Part shown: piece by piece, positions 9,468 through 17,388 of the stretch
How positions within the stretch are numbered: the stretch's first letter is position 1
Layout: the number at the start of each line of letters is the position of its first letter
Origin: Streptomyces sp. NBC_00353
Lineage (GTDB): Bacteria > Actinomycetota > Actinomycetes > Streptomycetales > Streptomycetaceae
Length of the DNA: 64,000 bases
Direction: 5' to 3'
Assembly (NCBI RefSeq): GCF_036108815.1
Contig: NZ_CP107985.1
Location: 8,429,501 to 8,493,500 of the forward strand
The notes under the pieces: model-generated
What the model was told of the DNA's origin: nothing
The model's database searches: none
The model's input: the letters and a program-made list of their open reading frames with translations, nothing else
Program-made: the position numbers and the translations under genes

Positions 9468-10270
9468 GGGAGCAGCCAATCGATCGGACGCTGGTCGGCC
9501 AGGTGGATTGCGCCGGTGGCCAGGGTCATGGAGTCGATCGTGTACGGAGGACCCTGGGCCGACGACCACCGGTAGCCGGACTCCGTGGCGGACGACCGGT
9601 CGAGCCGCACCAGGACCGCCACCGGCCTGCCGTGCTGCGAGAACTGCTCGCCCAGCTGGCCGTCGCCGAGAAAGCCGCTGATCTGCCGGGGTGTCTGTGA
9701 AGTCCTGCCGACCGCGGCCACACGACCGCGCAGCACACCGTACTTCTGGGCCGGCACCGACTGGGCGGTGAGATCCACGGAGGCGCCCACGGCAATGCCC
9801 GGCCCGCTCTCGCCGGGTACATAGAGCATCACCATCAGGGGATCGTCGGCGCCACGGGTCCGCTCCACACTCGCTACGTCCGCACCGGTGGTGACCACCG
9901 CTCCGATCGAGGCCGTCAGGGCGGTCACCCGTCCTGCGGCGATCGTGCGGACCAGCCGGTCGCCCTGTGCGGTACGCACCTTGAGCAGCGGTGCGTCGGC
10001 GGGCAGGGTCTCGCCTTCCTTGGCGAGTACGGCGGTGACTTGGCCGGCAACCGGGCTCTGCAGGATGTAACTGCCCTGTGCGTGCGTGAAGATGCCGGGC
10101 GCCCGGAGCGTGGAGGAGACGGATCCGGTCACCGCCCAGAAGCCCGCGGCGGCCATGACGAGCACGGTGATGCCGAGGGCGAGCCGGCCCTGCGGGCGCG
10201 CGAAACGTACCGGCAGGTCGAGTTCCTCCGGCGACTGCAGCTTGGAAAGGGCCTGTTGGCGGAACTGCAC
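9464..10270 (-). CDS. HlyD-like membrane fusion protein of the NHLM export system
   Basis: 268 aa with a GTG start. It has a short cytoplasmic N-terminus, one membrane helix (about residues 30-48), then a periplasmic-adaptor-type region with a biotinyl/lipoyl-like hairpin (YILQSPVAGQVTAVLAKEGE) and a beta-barrel part. This is the third standard component of NHLM bacteriocin export, joining the peptidase and second ABC proteins. It overlaps the C39 exporter by 4 nt and lies 73 nt after the precursor gene, separated from it only by the hairpin at 10302-10335. Confidence 0.88.
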   Translation of the reverse strand: MQFRQQALSKLQSPEELDLPVRFARPQGRLALGITVLVMAAAGFWAVTGSVSSTLRAPGIFTHAQGSYILQSPVAGQVTAVLAKEGETLPADAPLLKVRTAQGDRLVRTIAAGRVTALTASIGAVVTTGADVASVERTRGADDPLMVMLYVPGESGPGIAVGASVDLTAQSVPAQKYGVLRGRVAAVGRTSQTPRQISGFLGDGQLGEQFSQHGRPVAVLVRLDRSSATESGYRWSSAQGPPYTIDSMTLATGAIHLADQRPIDWLLP

Positions 10271-10301
10271 GGAACTCTTCCCTCGCTGTCAGGTGTGAGC
10301 A

Positions 10302-10335
10302 GTGAGCCCCGGAACCATGAGGTTCCGGGGCTCAC
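10302..10335 (-). terminator. 15-bp perfect hairpin between precursor and export genes
   Basis: The arms at 10302-10316 and 10321-10335 are perfectly complementary (GTGAGCCCCGGAACC and its complement) with a 4-nt loop. It sits between the precursor stop and the adaptor start on the same strand. Such partial terminators are common after bacteriocin precursor genes, where they give high precursor and low transporter transcript. Confidence 0.8.
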
Positions 10336-10343
10336 GAGCCGTC

Positions 10344-10571
10344 TCAGAGACCGGCGATGAGACCGGTGGCCAGGCCGCTGACGGCACCGGTGTTCACGCC
10401 GGTGGTCGAGGTGGCGAGGCCGGTGACCGAGCCCACGACGCCGGAGACCGGGGCCACGGCGTCGACGGTGCCCGTGACGTTGCCGAGCAGGCCGCCGACG
10501 AGGCCGCCGGACACGTTGTCGAGGTCGTTGTCGGAAATCTCGAGGGTCTCGACCTGGGGGGTGTGGTTCAT
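10344..10571 (-). CDS. Double-glycine leader peptide precursor, cysteine-free GxxxG-rich core
   Basis: 75 aa. The leader (residues 1-23) is acidic and ends LDNVSGG, with the LxxxxLxxVSGG-type pattern recognised by C39 peptidases. The predicted mature peptide is residues 24-75. It has no Cys, aromatic, Lys, Arg or His residue, only one Asp, and 12 Gly. Its C-terminal part reads GVNTGAVSGLATGLIAGL, giving GxxxG repeated four times without a break, and a second GxxxGxxxG lies near its N-terminus. Glycine zippers of this kind mediate helix packing in two-peptide class IIb bacteriocins and pore-forming peptides. AAAGG lies about 12 nt before the ATG. A lanthipeptide is excluded by the absence of Cys. 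Gene order makes it the cargo of the adjacent exporter. Antimicrobial function is inferred. Confidence 0.85.
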   Translation of the reverse strand: MNHTPQVETLEISDNDLDNVSGGLVGGLLGNVTGTVDAVAPVSGVVGSVTGLATSTTGVNTGAVSGLATGLIAGL

Positions 10572-11109
10572 GATGGAGGCTGCCTTTCAGCTTGATAATT
10601 CATAGCGGTAACCCCTTGGTGTGGCTGCCGCATTGGGCAGGATCAAAGCACGTTGACGCCATGCGCAGCTAATCGGACCGGCGCTGATCAGGGCTTCTTC
10701 ATGCAATGAATTAGCGCTGCGTGCAGATGTGTTCATGAGTCGGCGGCGGCTTCTTCACAAGCTTCACCGTCTGAATTCTCTTTACCTGAAAGTCCATTTA
10801 CTTCAACTGGGACACTCCCGTTCAAACCCCCCTGCGGCCGGTCCGGACCAGGGAGTCCCGGTGGGCGGGGGTGACTGGTCTGGGCATGAGGTGTGCAGGT
10901 TTACGGAAGGTGAGCTGGGAGGCGAAACCAGCAGGTAGGAGCGCTGCTTCGGACACGCCCCGATCGATGCGGGGTGGTACGCCCGCATTCGGAGAGCCGT
11001 CGGCGGACTCGGGATCCGGGCTTGCCCTCGACGCGCGGGTGAGGGTTTGGGGTCACTGAGCCCTTCGGCCGTCCGGTCCGAGCGGGCCCCGATGGCGAGG
11101 AGTTCGCCC
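10572..11109. promoter_or_regulatory. AT-richer region upstream of the peptide precursor
   Basis: 538 bp without a credible gene. About 10600-10830 is clearly lower in GC than its surroundings (for example AGCTAATC, AATGAATTAGC, GAATTCTCTTTACC) and should contain the precursor promoter, reading leftward. The part from 10850 to 11109 is of normal GC and I see no motif or gene in it. Confidence 0.5.
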
Positions 11110-11515
11110 ATGACTGCCGCGTCACCCACGGCGCCCTTGCCCCGCACGTCGCGAAAAGTCCAGTTGCTCGCCGTTCCGGGCGGTCTTCCGCGGCCGGAGC
11201 ATTTCCGGGTCGTCCGGACACCTCTGCCGCAGCCGGCCGAGGGCGAAATGCTGGTCCGTAACCGGTATTTCCTGGTGTTTCCCGGACTCCGTACGGTCGT
11301 CGGCGGCAGGTTGGAAGGCGCCATCTTTCCCGGCGCCCAGCCCGGGGACCCGCTGTGCGGGACGGCCGTCGCCGAGGTGGTGGCGGCCGCTTCCGGCGCG
11401 GGAGGGGCCGCGGGTGGGCGAGCCGGTGTCGCACCGGCTCGGCCGACGGGAGTACGCCGTGGTGCCGGTGGGCGCGTGCACCCCGCTCGGCGATACGCCA
11501 CCCGATCCGGTGGCC
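11110..11515 (+). pseudogene. Remnant of MDR-family NADP-dependent oxidoreductase
   Basis: The N-terminal part from ATG 11110 reads like an alkenal/curcumin-reductase-type MDR protein: RKVQLLAVPGGLPRPEHFRVV, then TPLPQPAEGEMLVRN and GDPLCGTAVAEVV. Near 11400 the similarity shifts by one base into another frame, which continues EGPRVGEPVSHRL, then REYAVVPVGACTPLGD, and stops at about 11515. About two thirds of the normal 330-aa protein, including the Rossmann domain, is missing. Frameshift plus 3' loss make it non-functional. Family identity is inferred from the characteristic N-terminal pattern. Confidence 0.65.
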
Positions 11516-11639
11516 CCTCGTACGCGACCCGCGTCGTGAACTCGCTCTGCCCACCGAGCAAGAGCAGCTCCGCCGGCGTGAACGCAGGACCGGCGGCCGT
11601 CGACAACACGTAGGGAACCGCGATGCAGCGATACCTGCC

Positions 11640-11735
11640 GCATGCGCTGCCGCCGCTCCCGGCGGCACACCTTGTAGTAGTTCGGCCCGCTGTCCACAAG
11701 AGTGCCGTTGCGATCGAAGACGACCGAGGGCCGAG
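11640..11735 (-). pseudogene. Possible N-terminal remnant of a HAD hydrolase
   Basis: On the - strand the stretch VVFDRNGTLVDSGPNYYKVCRR resembles the DxDGTL(V)DS motif that opens HAD phosphatases, with Asn in place of the second Asp. It has no continuing HAD-like sequence and no clear start. It lies between the truncated reductase fragment and the 3' end of the Lrp gene, so this interval looks like a graveyard of deletion junctions. Confidence 0.3.
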
Positions 11736-11777
11736 GTGCGCCGAGCGCTCATGGCACCCAGCCTGCGAAGCCGCCGA

Positions 11778-12263
11778 TCAGCCCGTCGGGCCGGCCGCGG
11801 CCCGGCCCACCGATTCGACCAGTGGCAGCAGCCGGTGCGGCACCCGCTCGCGCAGGGCGACCTCGGTACGGGTCCTCACCACACCGGGCAGCTGGATCAA
11901 CTGCTGGATCACATCCTCCAGGTGCCCGTTGTCACGGGCCACCACCCGGGTCAGCAGGTCCCCGCCGCCGGTGGTCGAGAAGGCCTCGACGATCTCCGGG
12001 ACGGCGGCGAGGGCCTCGCCCACCTCGTCCAGATGCCCCTGGGTGACCTCCAGATGGACGAAGGCGAGCACCGGGTGGCCGAGCGCGGCGGGGGAGAGGA
12101 CCGGACCCGTACCGGTGATCACGCCGTTGCGCTCCAGCCGGTCGATCCGGGCCTGGAGGGTGCCCCGGGCGATGGAGAGGATCCGCGCGTACTCACGCAC
12201 GCTGGTCCGCGGTTGCTCGATGAGCAGCCGCAGGATACGGGTGTCCAGTGCGTCCACCGCCAT
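11778..12263 (-). CDS. Lrp/AsnC family transcriptional regulator
   Basis: 161 aa. The N-terminal winged helix-turn-helix (LDTRILRLLIEQPRTSVREYA, then ARGTLQARIDRLERNGVI) is followed by an AsnC/RAM effector domain with the usual GGGDLLTRVVARD strand. ATG 12263 has GGAAGGGG 9 nt upstream, better than the ATGs further out. It lies 87 nt downstream of an APC amino-acid permease on the same strand, so it may be cotranscribed with, and respond to the substrate of, that transporter. Confidence 0.9.
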   Translation of the reverse strand: MAVDALDTRILRLLIEQPRTSVREYARILSIARGTLQARIDRLERNGVITGTGPVLSPAALGHPVLAFVHLEVTQGHLDEVGEALAAVPEIVEAFSTTGGGDLLTRVVARDNGHLEDVIQQLIQLPGVVRTRTEVALRERVPHRLLPLVESVGRAAAGPTG

Positions 12264-12350
12264 GGTCCGATGGCCCCTTCCCGGTCGGTCGGTACGGGCT
12301 CCGACTGTACCCATGGCGCACCGTCGCACCATCCGGTCGTGCCACTCGCC

Positions 12351-13784
12351 TCAGAGGCGGTTGTTCTCGGGGAGTGCGTCCTCGGGGAGGGTGACCAGCC
12401 AGCGGGTGTCCTTGCGGGGGCGGAGGTAGAACGCCCAGTAGAGGGTGGCTGCCGCCGTGATGCCGCCGGTCCACAGCAGGTACTGGGCCTCCTGCTGGCT
12501 GAGGATGTAGACGAGTACGGCGATCAGCGCCACCGGCATCGCCGGCCAGAGCGGCATCCGCCACGCGGGCAGGTCCTTGTGGGACGCGCGGCGGGCTGCC
12601 AGCGCGGCGACCGCGACCAGCAGGTACATGCCGGTCACGGAGACGCCGGTCACGCCGTACAGGGTGTCGAGGTTGACGAAGCACAGCGCCGCGCCCGGGA
12701 CCCCCACCACCAGAGTGGCGACCCACGGCGAACCGAAGCGGCCGAGGCGGGCGAGAGCGTTGTTGACCGGCTCGGGCCACGCCTTGTCGCGGGCCGACGC
12801 GAACAGCACCCGGGAGTTCTGGATGACCATGACGATGCCCGCGTTGATGATCGCGAGTGCGACGCACAGGCTGACGAACGTACCGACCGCCGAGTTGCTC
12901 CACGTGGTGACCATCCGGCCGATGTCGCCGGAGGTGAGCGCCGCGAGGTCGGGCGCACCCATGGTGATCGCCACCACCGGGACGAGGATGACGGCGGTCG
13001 AAATGGCGAGGGTGGCGAGGACGGTACGGGCGACGTTGCGCCGCGGGTCCTCCAGCTCCTCGGAGAGATAGACGGCGGTGGAGAAGCCCTGGGTGATGAA
13101 GAGCGCGATGGCGAGACCCGAGACCACCAGCATCGCGGTGACCGGGCGGGACGTCCCGCCGTCGCTCGCGACCACACCGTGCACCAGGCTGCCGGCGCCG
13201 CGCTCGGTGTGGGCGAAGCCGAGCACCGCCACCACGGCAGCCGCGATCACTTCGAGCACCAGGAAGACGCCGGTTATCCAGGCGTTGGCACGCAGGTCCA
13301 GCAGACCGGCCAGGGTGGCGAGCACCATCACCCCGGCGCCGGCGGCCTCCGCCGGTACATGGACCAGTGGAGCGAGGTAGTCCGCCGTACCCATGGCGAT
13401 CACCGGCGGCACGATCATCACGACCAGCAGCGACAGCACGAACACCAGCCAGCCGGCGAGCCGGCCGGTCAGGGTGGTGACCATGGCGTACTCGCCGCCC
13501 GCGCTGGGAATCAGCGTGCCCAGCTCCGAGTAGCAGAACGCCACGGCGATGCAGAGCAGCGAGCCGATCGCGATGGTGAGGGCGGTGGCGGTCCCGAGGT
13601 CGCCGAACAGGTCGGGCACGACCACGAAGAGCGTGGAGGCGGGCGTCACGCAGGACAGGGTGAGCAGGGTTCCGCCGACGACGCCGATGGAACGCTTGAG
13701 GGCGCGCGGGCCGTCCTGGCCGCCGGGATCGATTGCCGCCGGTGCGGCGCCGGAGGTGACGGGCTGGCTGAGCATGTCGGTCAT
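12351..13784 (-). CDS. APC superfamily amino-acid permease
   Basis: 477 aa with about 12 membrane helices. The N-terminal family pattern (IGVVGGTLLTLSCVTPASTLFVVVP, then a SAGGEYAMV loop after helix 2) is typical of APC-type amino-acid/polyamine transporters that use ion gradients. The substrate cannot be read from the sequence. An Lrp/AsnC regulator follows on the same strand, which supports an amino-acid substrate. Confidence 0.87.
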   Translation of the reverse strand: MTDMLSQPVTSGAAPAAIDPGGQDGPRALKRSIGVVGGTLLTLSCVTPASTLFVVVPDLFGDLGTATALTIAIGSLLCIAVAFCYSELGTLIPSAGGEYAMVTTLTGRLAGWLVFVLSLLVVMIVPPVIAMGTADYLAPLVHVPAEAAGAGVMVLATLAGLLDLRANAWITGVFLVLEVIAAAVVAVLGFAHTERGAGSLVHGVVASDGGTSRPVTAMLVVSGLAIALFITQGFSTAVYLSEELEDPRRNVARTVLATLAISTAVILVPVVAITMGAPDLAALTSGDIGRMVTTWSNSAVGTFVSLCVALAIINAGIVMVIQNSRVLFASARDKAWPEPVNNALARLGRFGSPWVATLVVGVPGAALCFVNLDTLYGVTGVSVTGMYLLVAVAALAARRASHKDLPAWRMPLWPAMPVALIAVLVYILSQQEAQYLLWTGGITAAATLYWAFYLRPRKDTRWLVTLPEDALPENNRL

Positions 13785-14544
13785 GGAGCGGTTCCGATCG
13801 ACTGGGTGTGACGGGTGACGGCGGGAGCGCTATCGCCTCCGTGGCTTGCTGCGATGTTGGTTTCGTCTGCTCCCGGCGCGTTATCGAAACCTGTGGGATC
13901 CGTCACGTCAACCGTCATTTACCTTCGGAATTCGTTGTGTTCTGGCCAACGACTGGCGGTATTCGAAGATTGAGGTCTTCTTGACGCCGTATTGACGACT
14001 GCTGATATCGGTGCCGCTTCACGCGCATGACCTTCGAATGCGAGGTCATGTGGCGTAACTGCCTGTGATGCGTGAGCGGGGGGTGAGGTGTGGGGCCGAG
14101 ATGATCAGCGGTTCGGCCGCGACGGGAATCGCAGAGTGTTACCGGTCACGTTGCGTGGTTTTTGCCTTGGGGGGCGCGCGGGTGTCAGGGCCCGGTTCGA
14201 CGGCATCGCCCCGGACCGCGGGCGGCAGGTCTGCCGCCGTGACCGGTACGGCTGTCTTCGCGATCCGCTCGCCACGTCGGTCGCGGCAGGGGGCCCGGCC
14301 TGCCGGCGCCGCCCGGCTGCATCGGAGACCACGCCCGGGCGAGCCGTGAGAGACAGTCGGGTCCGGCATGGTCCATTGGTGTTCCCATGGCACAGCGAAA
14401 GGGCAGCAGACTGTGCCAATGGCCCAGAGAGCTCGGGCCGACTTGAGCCAGATGGTGTTCGGATGCTGTCATGAACCCAGTCGATGGCGCTGCGGATCCC
14501 GCGGCGCCTTTTTCATGCCAGGACATAGTGGGGAGAGCCAAGCG
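13785..14544. promoter_or_regulatory. 760-bp divergent intergenic region
   Basis: No credible gene. The part 13850-14050 is AT-richer and includes TTGACG-like hexamers suited to the leftward permease promoter. It also holds an inverted repeat at 14026-14050 and a short GC hairpin (GGCGGCAG/CTGCCGCC) at 14221-14238. A + strand frame at 14088-14474 lacks protein-like composition and a ribosome binding site. Confidence 0.5.
14026..14050. promoter_or_regulatory. Inverted repeat CATGACCT-N9-AGGTCATG
   Basis: Perfect 8-bp arms at 14026-14033 and 14043-14050 in the AT-rich part of the intergenic region upstream of the APC permease. Symmetry and spacing fit a dimeric regulator site. The binding protein is unknown. 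Confidence 0.4.
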
Positions 14545-16059
14545 GTGCTGAAGCGGATGTTGGTGGCTCCGGACCCGGGACGGCTGCGGCTGCGCAACGC
14601 GTCCCGGGCCGTCGTCGGTATCGGCCTCGCCGTGACCTTCTCGGGCCTCGCCTCGCACTCGCTTCCCGCGGCCGTCGCCGGCGGCCTCGCCGCACTGCTC
14701 GCACTCTTCACCGTCACCGACGCCAGGGTCAGGGATCAGGCGCTCACCACCTCGCTGCTGCCCCTCGCCGGCTTTCCGGTGCTGGCGCTGGCGACGGGGC
14801 TGCACGACTACCCGCTCGCGCGCGATCTGGCGTTCCTCGCCGTCGTGTGCGCCGGGGTGTACGCGCGCCGCTGGGGGCCGCGCGGCCATGCCCTCGGGAT
14901 CTTCGCGTTCATGGCGTTCTTCATGGCGCAGTTCCTGCACGCCGTTCCGGGCCAGCTGCCCGAGCTGTACGCCGCCGTCGCGCTCTCCCTCGTCACCTCA
15001 TCGACCGTCCGCTTCGGTCTCTGGTGCTACGAACGGCGACTGCCGGTGCCTGTCGTGCCGGCGCTTCACGGCGGCAGCGGTCTGGCCCGCACGACCACGC
15101 GTCAGGCGATCCAGGCGACCGCTGCCGCTGCCTTCGCACTGGGCGTCGGACAGCTTCTCTCCGCGGACCGCTGGTACTGGGCCGTCGGCACCGTCTGGTG
15201 GATTTTCGTGAACACCGCCTCGCGGGGCGAGACGCTGGTCCGTGGCTTCCGCCGGGTCCTCGGCACGGTGGTCGGCATCGCCGTCGGGCTGCTCGTCGCC
15301 GTCCCGCTGCACGGAGACACGGCTCTCACCGCCGTCCTCGTCGCCCTCTGCGTCTTCGGGATCTTCTACACCGCCGCTGTCTCCTACAGCTGGATGGTCT
15401 TCTTCGTGACCGTGATGGCCGGACTGCTCTACGGGCTGCTCGGTGTACTGAACCCGGGACTCCTCGTCCTGCGGCTCACGGAGACCGGGGCCGGAGCTCT
15501 CGGGGCGGCGCTCGCCGTCGTCCTCGTGCTGCCCGTCAGCCTCCACGCGACCACCGATGCCTGGATCCAGCGGGCGCTGCGCTGTGTGCACGCGTGTACC
15601 GCCGAGGCCGCCGCGCGCCTCGCCGGCTCCCCGACCGCCGACCCCGCCCCGCGCGTGACCGAACTGGAGGCGCTGCTCGGCCGGGTCCGGCTCTCGCTCG
15701 CCCCGCTGGTGCACCCCCTCAACCCGCTACGGGCCCGCAAGACGCGCGCCCGGCAGGTGCTCGTACTGCTCGACCTCTGCGCACGCGAGGTGCGCGGCCT
15801 CGCCGCGGTGGCCGCCGACCCGGACGCCTCGCACGACGCCAGGCTCGACGCCGCCTGCCGTCGGGTCGAGGCCGCGGTGCTGGCTCTGGCGCAGCCCCGC
15901 CCGGTCCGTACGGAACCGCTTGCCGCGCCCGCGCAGGCACCGCACCACCACCCCGGCGCGGAGGCCGCGCTCACGCATCTGCACGCCCTGGAGGGGGCCC
16001 TCACAGAGCTGGCCGCACCCCTGCACACCTCGCCGCGGTCCCCGCTCGTCCCCGCCTGA
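14545..16059 (+). CDS. FUSC-family (fusaric acid resistance type) membrane protein
   Basis: 504 aa. Two blocks of membrane helices, in the N-terminal 160 residues and in the middle (about residues 185-335), surround the FUSC-type segment WYWAVGTVWWIFVNTASRGETLVRGFRRVLGT, given here as separate short stretches RWYWAVG and RGFRRVLGT. The last 170 residues are soluble, helical and Ala/Arg-rich. The family is thought to export aromatic acids or similar compounds. GTG 14545 is chosen because GGGGAG lies about 10 nt upstream; upstream ATGs at 14368 and 14515 have none. Confidence 0.8.
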   Translation: MLKRMLVAPDPGRLRLRNASRAVVGIGLAVTFSGLASHSLPAAVAGGLAALLALFTVTDARVRDQALTTSLLPLAGFPVLALATGLHDYPLARDLAFLAVVCAGVYARRWGPRGHALGIFAFMAFFMAQFLHAVPGQLPELYAAVALSLVTSSTVRFGLWCYERRLPVPVVPALHGGSGLARTTTRQAIQATAAAAFALGVGQLLSADRWYWAVGTVWWIFVNTASRGETLVRGFRRVLGTVVGIAVGLLVAVPLHGDTALTAVLVALCVFGIFYTAAVSYSWMVFFVTVMAGLLYGLLGVLNPGLLVLRLTETGAGALGAALAVVLVLPVSLHATTDAWIQRALRCVHACTAEAAARLAGSPTADPAPRVTELEALLGRVRLSLAPLVHPLNPLRARKTRARQVLVLLDLCAREVRGLAAVAADPDASHDARLDAACRRVEAAVLALAQPRPVRTEPLAAPAQAPHHHPGAEAALTHLHALEGALTELAAPLHTSPRSPLVPA

Positions 16060-16193
16060 CCCGCGGCTCCGTGGAGGAGGTCGACGACGCCGCGGCCCTG
16101 GTCTAGACCGCAGAGGGTGCACTGCTACCGTCGCCCCGGAAGATCGCGACGGCCCGGACCGTGGCGATCAGTCGGCGGAGAGGGGCAGCAGCG

Positions 16194-17261
16194 GTGAGCA
16201 GCAACGGTGCCGGACGGGCATTCATCGGGTCGTTCACGTCGGCGGGCGGGCGGGGAGTCACCGTCGCCGCAGTGGACGGGGAGACCGGGGCGCTGACCGT
16301 CCTCGGTGCGACGGACGCCGTCCCCGATCCCTCGTATCTGGTCCTGGGGCCCGGCCCCGGATCCGGCTCCACCGCCCTCTACGCGGTCAGTGAGACCGAG
16401 AGCGGCGCGGCCGCCGCGCTCGACATCACCGGCGATGTGCCGCAGCCCCTCGGTGAGATACGGCCGGTGGAGGGCGACGGCCCCACACATCTGGCAATCG
16501 CCGGCGGCCATCTGATCACCGCCAACTACGGCTCCGGCAGCGTCACCGCCCTCCCGGTGCGCGCGGACGGATCGCTGGGCGCCGCCGCTTCCGTGCTCCA
16601 GCACGAGGGCAGCGGTCCGCGTACCGACCGCCAGCACGCCCCGCACGCCCACCAGGTGCAGCCCGACCCCTCGGGGAACTGGGTGCTGAGCGTGGACCTC
16701 GGGACCGACTCGATACGGATCTGCGCCCTCGACCCGAGCAGCGGGACGCTGCGTCTGCACGGCGAGACCGCGCTGCGGCCGGGCACCGGACCGCGGCATC
16801 TGGCCTTCCACCCCGCGGGCGCGCACGCCTATGTCCTGAACGAGCTCGAACCGACCGTCACCGTCTGCCGCTGGGACCCGGCCACCGGAGTCCTCGAGCC
16901 GGTCGCCGAGACAGCCGTCGTGCCCGAGGACGTGGTCGCCGACCCCGCGGCCGTCGTCTACCCGTCCGCGGTGGTCGTCTCGTACGACGGACGGTTCCTC
17001 TGGGCCGCCAACCGGGGGCACGACAGCATCGCCGTCCTCGCTCTCGACGCATCGGGCGAGAAGGCGTCCCTGGTCACGAACGTGGGCTGCGGTGGCCACT
17101 GGCCGCGCGACCTGGCCCTCGACCCCACCGGCCAGTGGCTCTACGCGGCCAATGAGCGGGCCGGGAACGTCAGCTGGTTCGCCGTCGACGCGACGACCGG
17201 CATCCCGTGCCACAGGGGCTCCCTGACGGCTCCAGCGGCCTCCTGCGTCGTCTTCGGCTGA
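16194..17261 (+). CDS. Lactonase-family seven-bladed beta-propeller protein
   Basis: 355 aa of the 6-phosphogluconolactonase-like (Pgl/YbhE) propeller family. The repeating pattern PSYLVLGP, THLAIAGG, HQVQPDPSGNWVLSVDLG, PRHLAFHP, PRDLALDPTGQWLYAANE marks successive blades. Whether it hydrolyses 6-phosphogluconolactone or another lactone is not decidable from sequence. GTG 16194 is preferred over GTG 16161 because GGAGAGGGG precedes it by about 9 nt. It is followed by a strong hairpin and a convergent gene. Confidence 0.85.
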   Translation: MSSNGAGRAFIGSFTSAGGRGVTVAAVDGETGALTVLGATDAVPDPSYLVLGPGPGSGSTALYAVSETESGAAAALDITGDVPQPLGEIRPVEGDGPTHLAIAGGHLITANYGSGSVTALPVRADGSLGAAASVLQHEGSGPRTDRQHAPHAHQVQPDPSGNWVLSVDLGTDSIRICALDPSSGTLRLHGETALRPGTGPRHLAFHPAGAHAYVLNELEPTVTVCRWDPATGVLEPVAETAVVPEDVVADPAAVVYPSAVVVSYDGRFLWAANRGHDSIAVLALDASGEKASLVTNVGCGGHWPRDLALDPTGQWLYAANERAGNVSWFAVDATTGIPCHRGSLTAPAASCVVFG

Positions 17262-17330
17262 CGCGGACCGACCGCACGACCGAGCAGCGCGCAGTACACG
17301 GCACAGAGCACGCGTCCACACAGCACACAG

Positions 17331-17369
17331 CGGGGCCCGTACCGGTCGAATCCTCCGGTACGGGCCCCG
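17331..17369. terminator. Bidirectional terminator hairpin
   Basis: Perfect 15-bp stem, arms 17331-17345 and 17355-17369, with a 9-nt loop. It lies between the convergent lactonase (+) and CbiX-like (-) genes. Confidence 0.85.
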
Positions 17370-17388
17370 CTGCCCTGTGCCTGCCAGG

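Noticed and set aside
10344..10571. Lanthipeptide or disulfide-bonded bacteriocin precursor
   Set aside because: The core has Ser/Thr but no Cys, and no LanM, LanB/C or other modification enzyme is nearby.
10803..11752. Long - strand frames (298 and 283 codons) across the decayed interval
   Set aside because: Low-complexity Arg/Pro/Ser translations that run through the recognisable reductase fragment on the + strand. Only the short HAD-like motif is of interest.
14088..14474. 128-codon + strand frame in the 760-bp intergenic region
   Set aside because: Arg/Gly/Pro-rich translation, no ribosome binding site, overlaps hairpins and promoter-like sequence.
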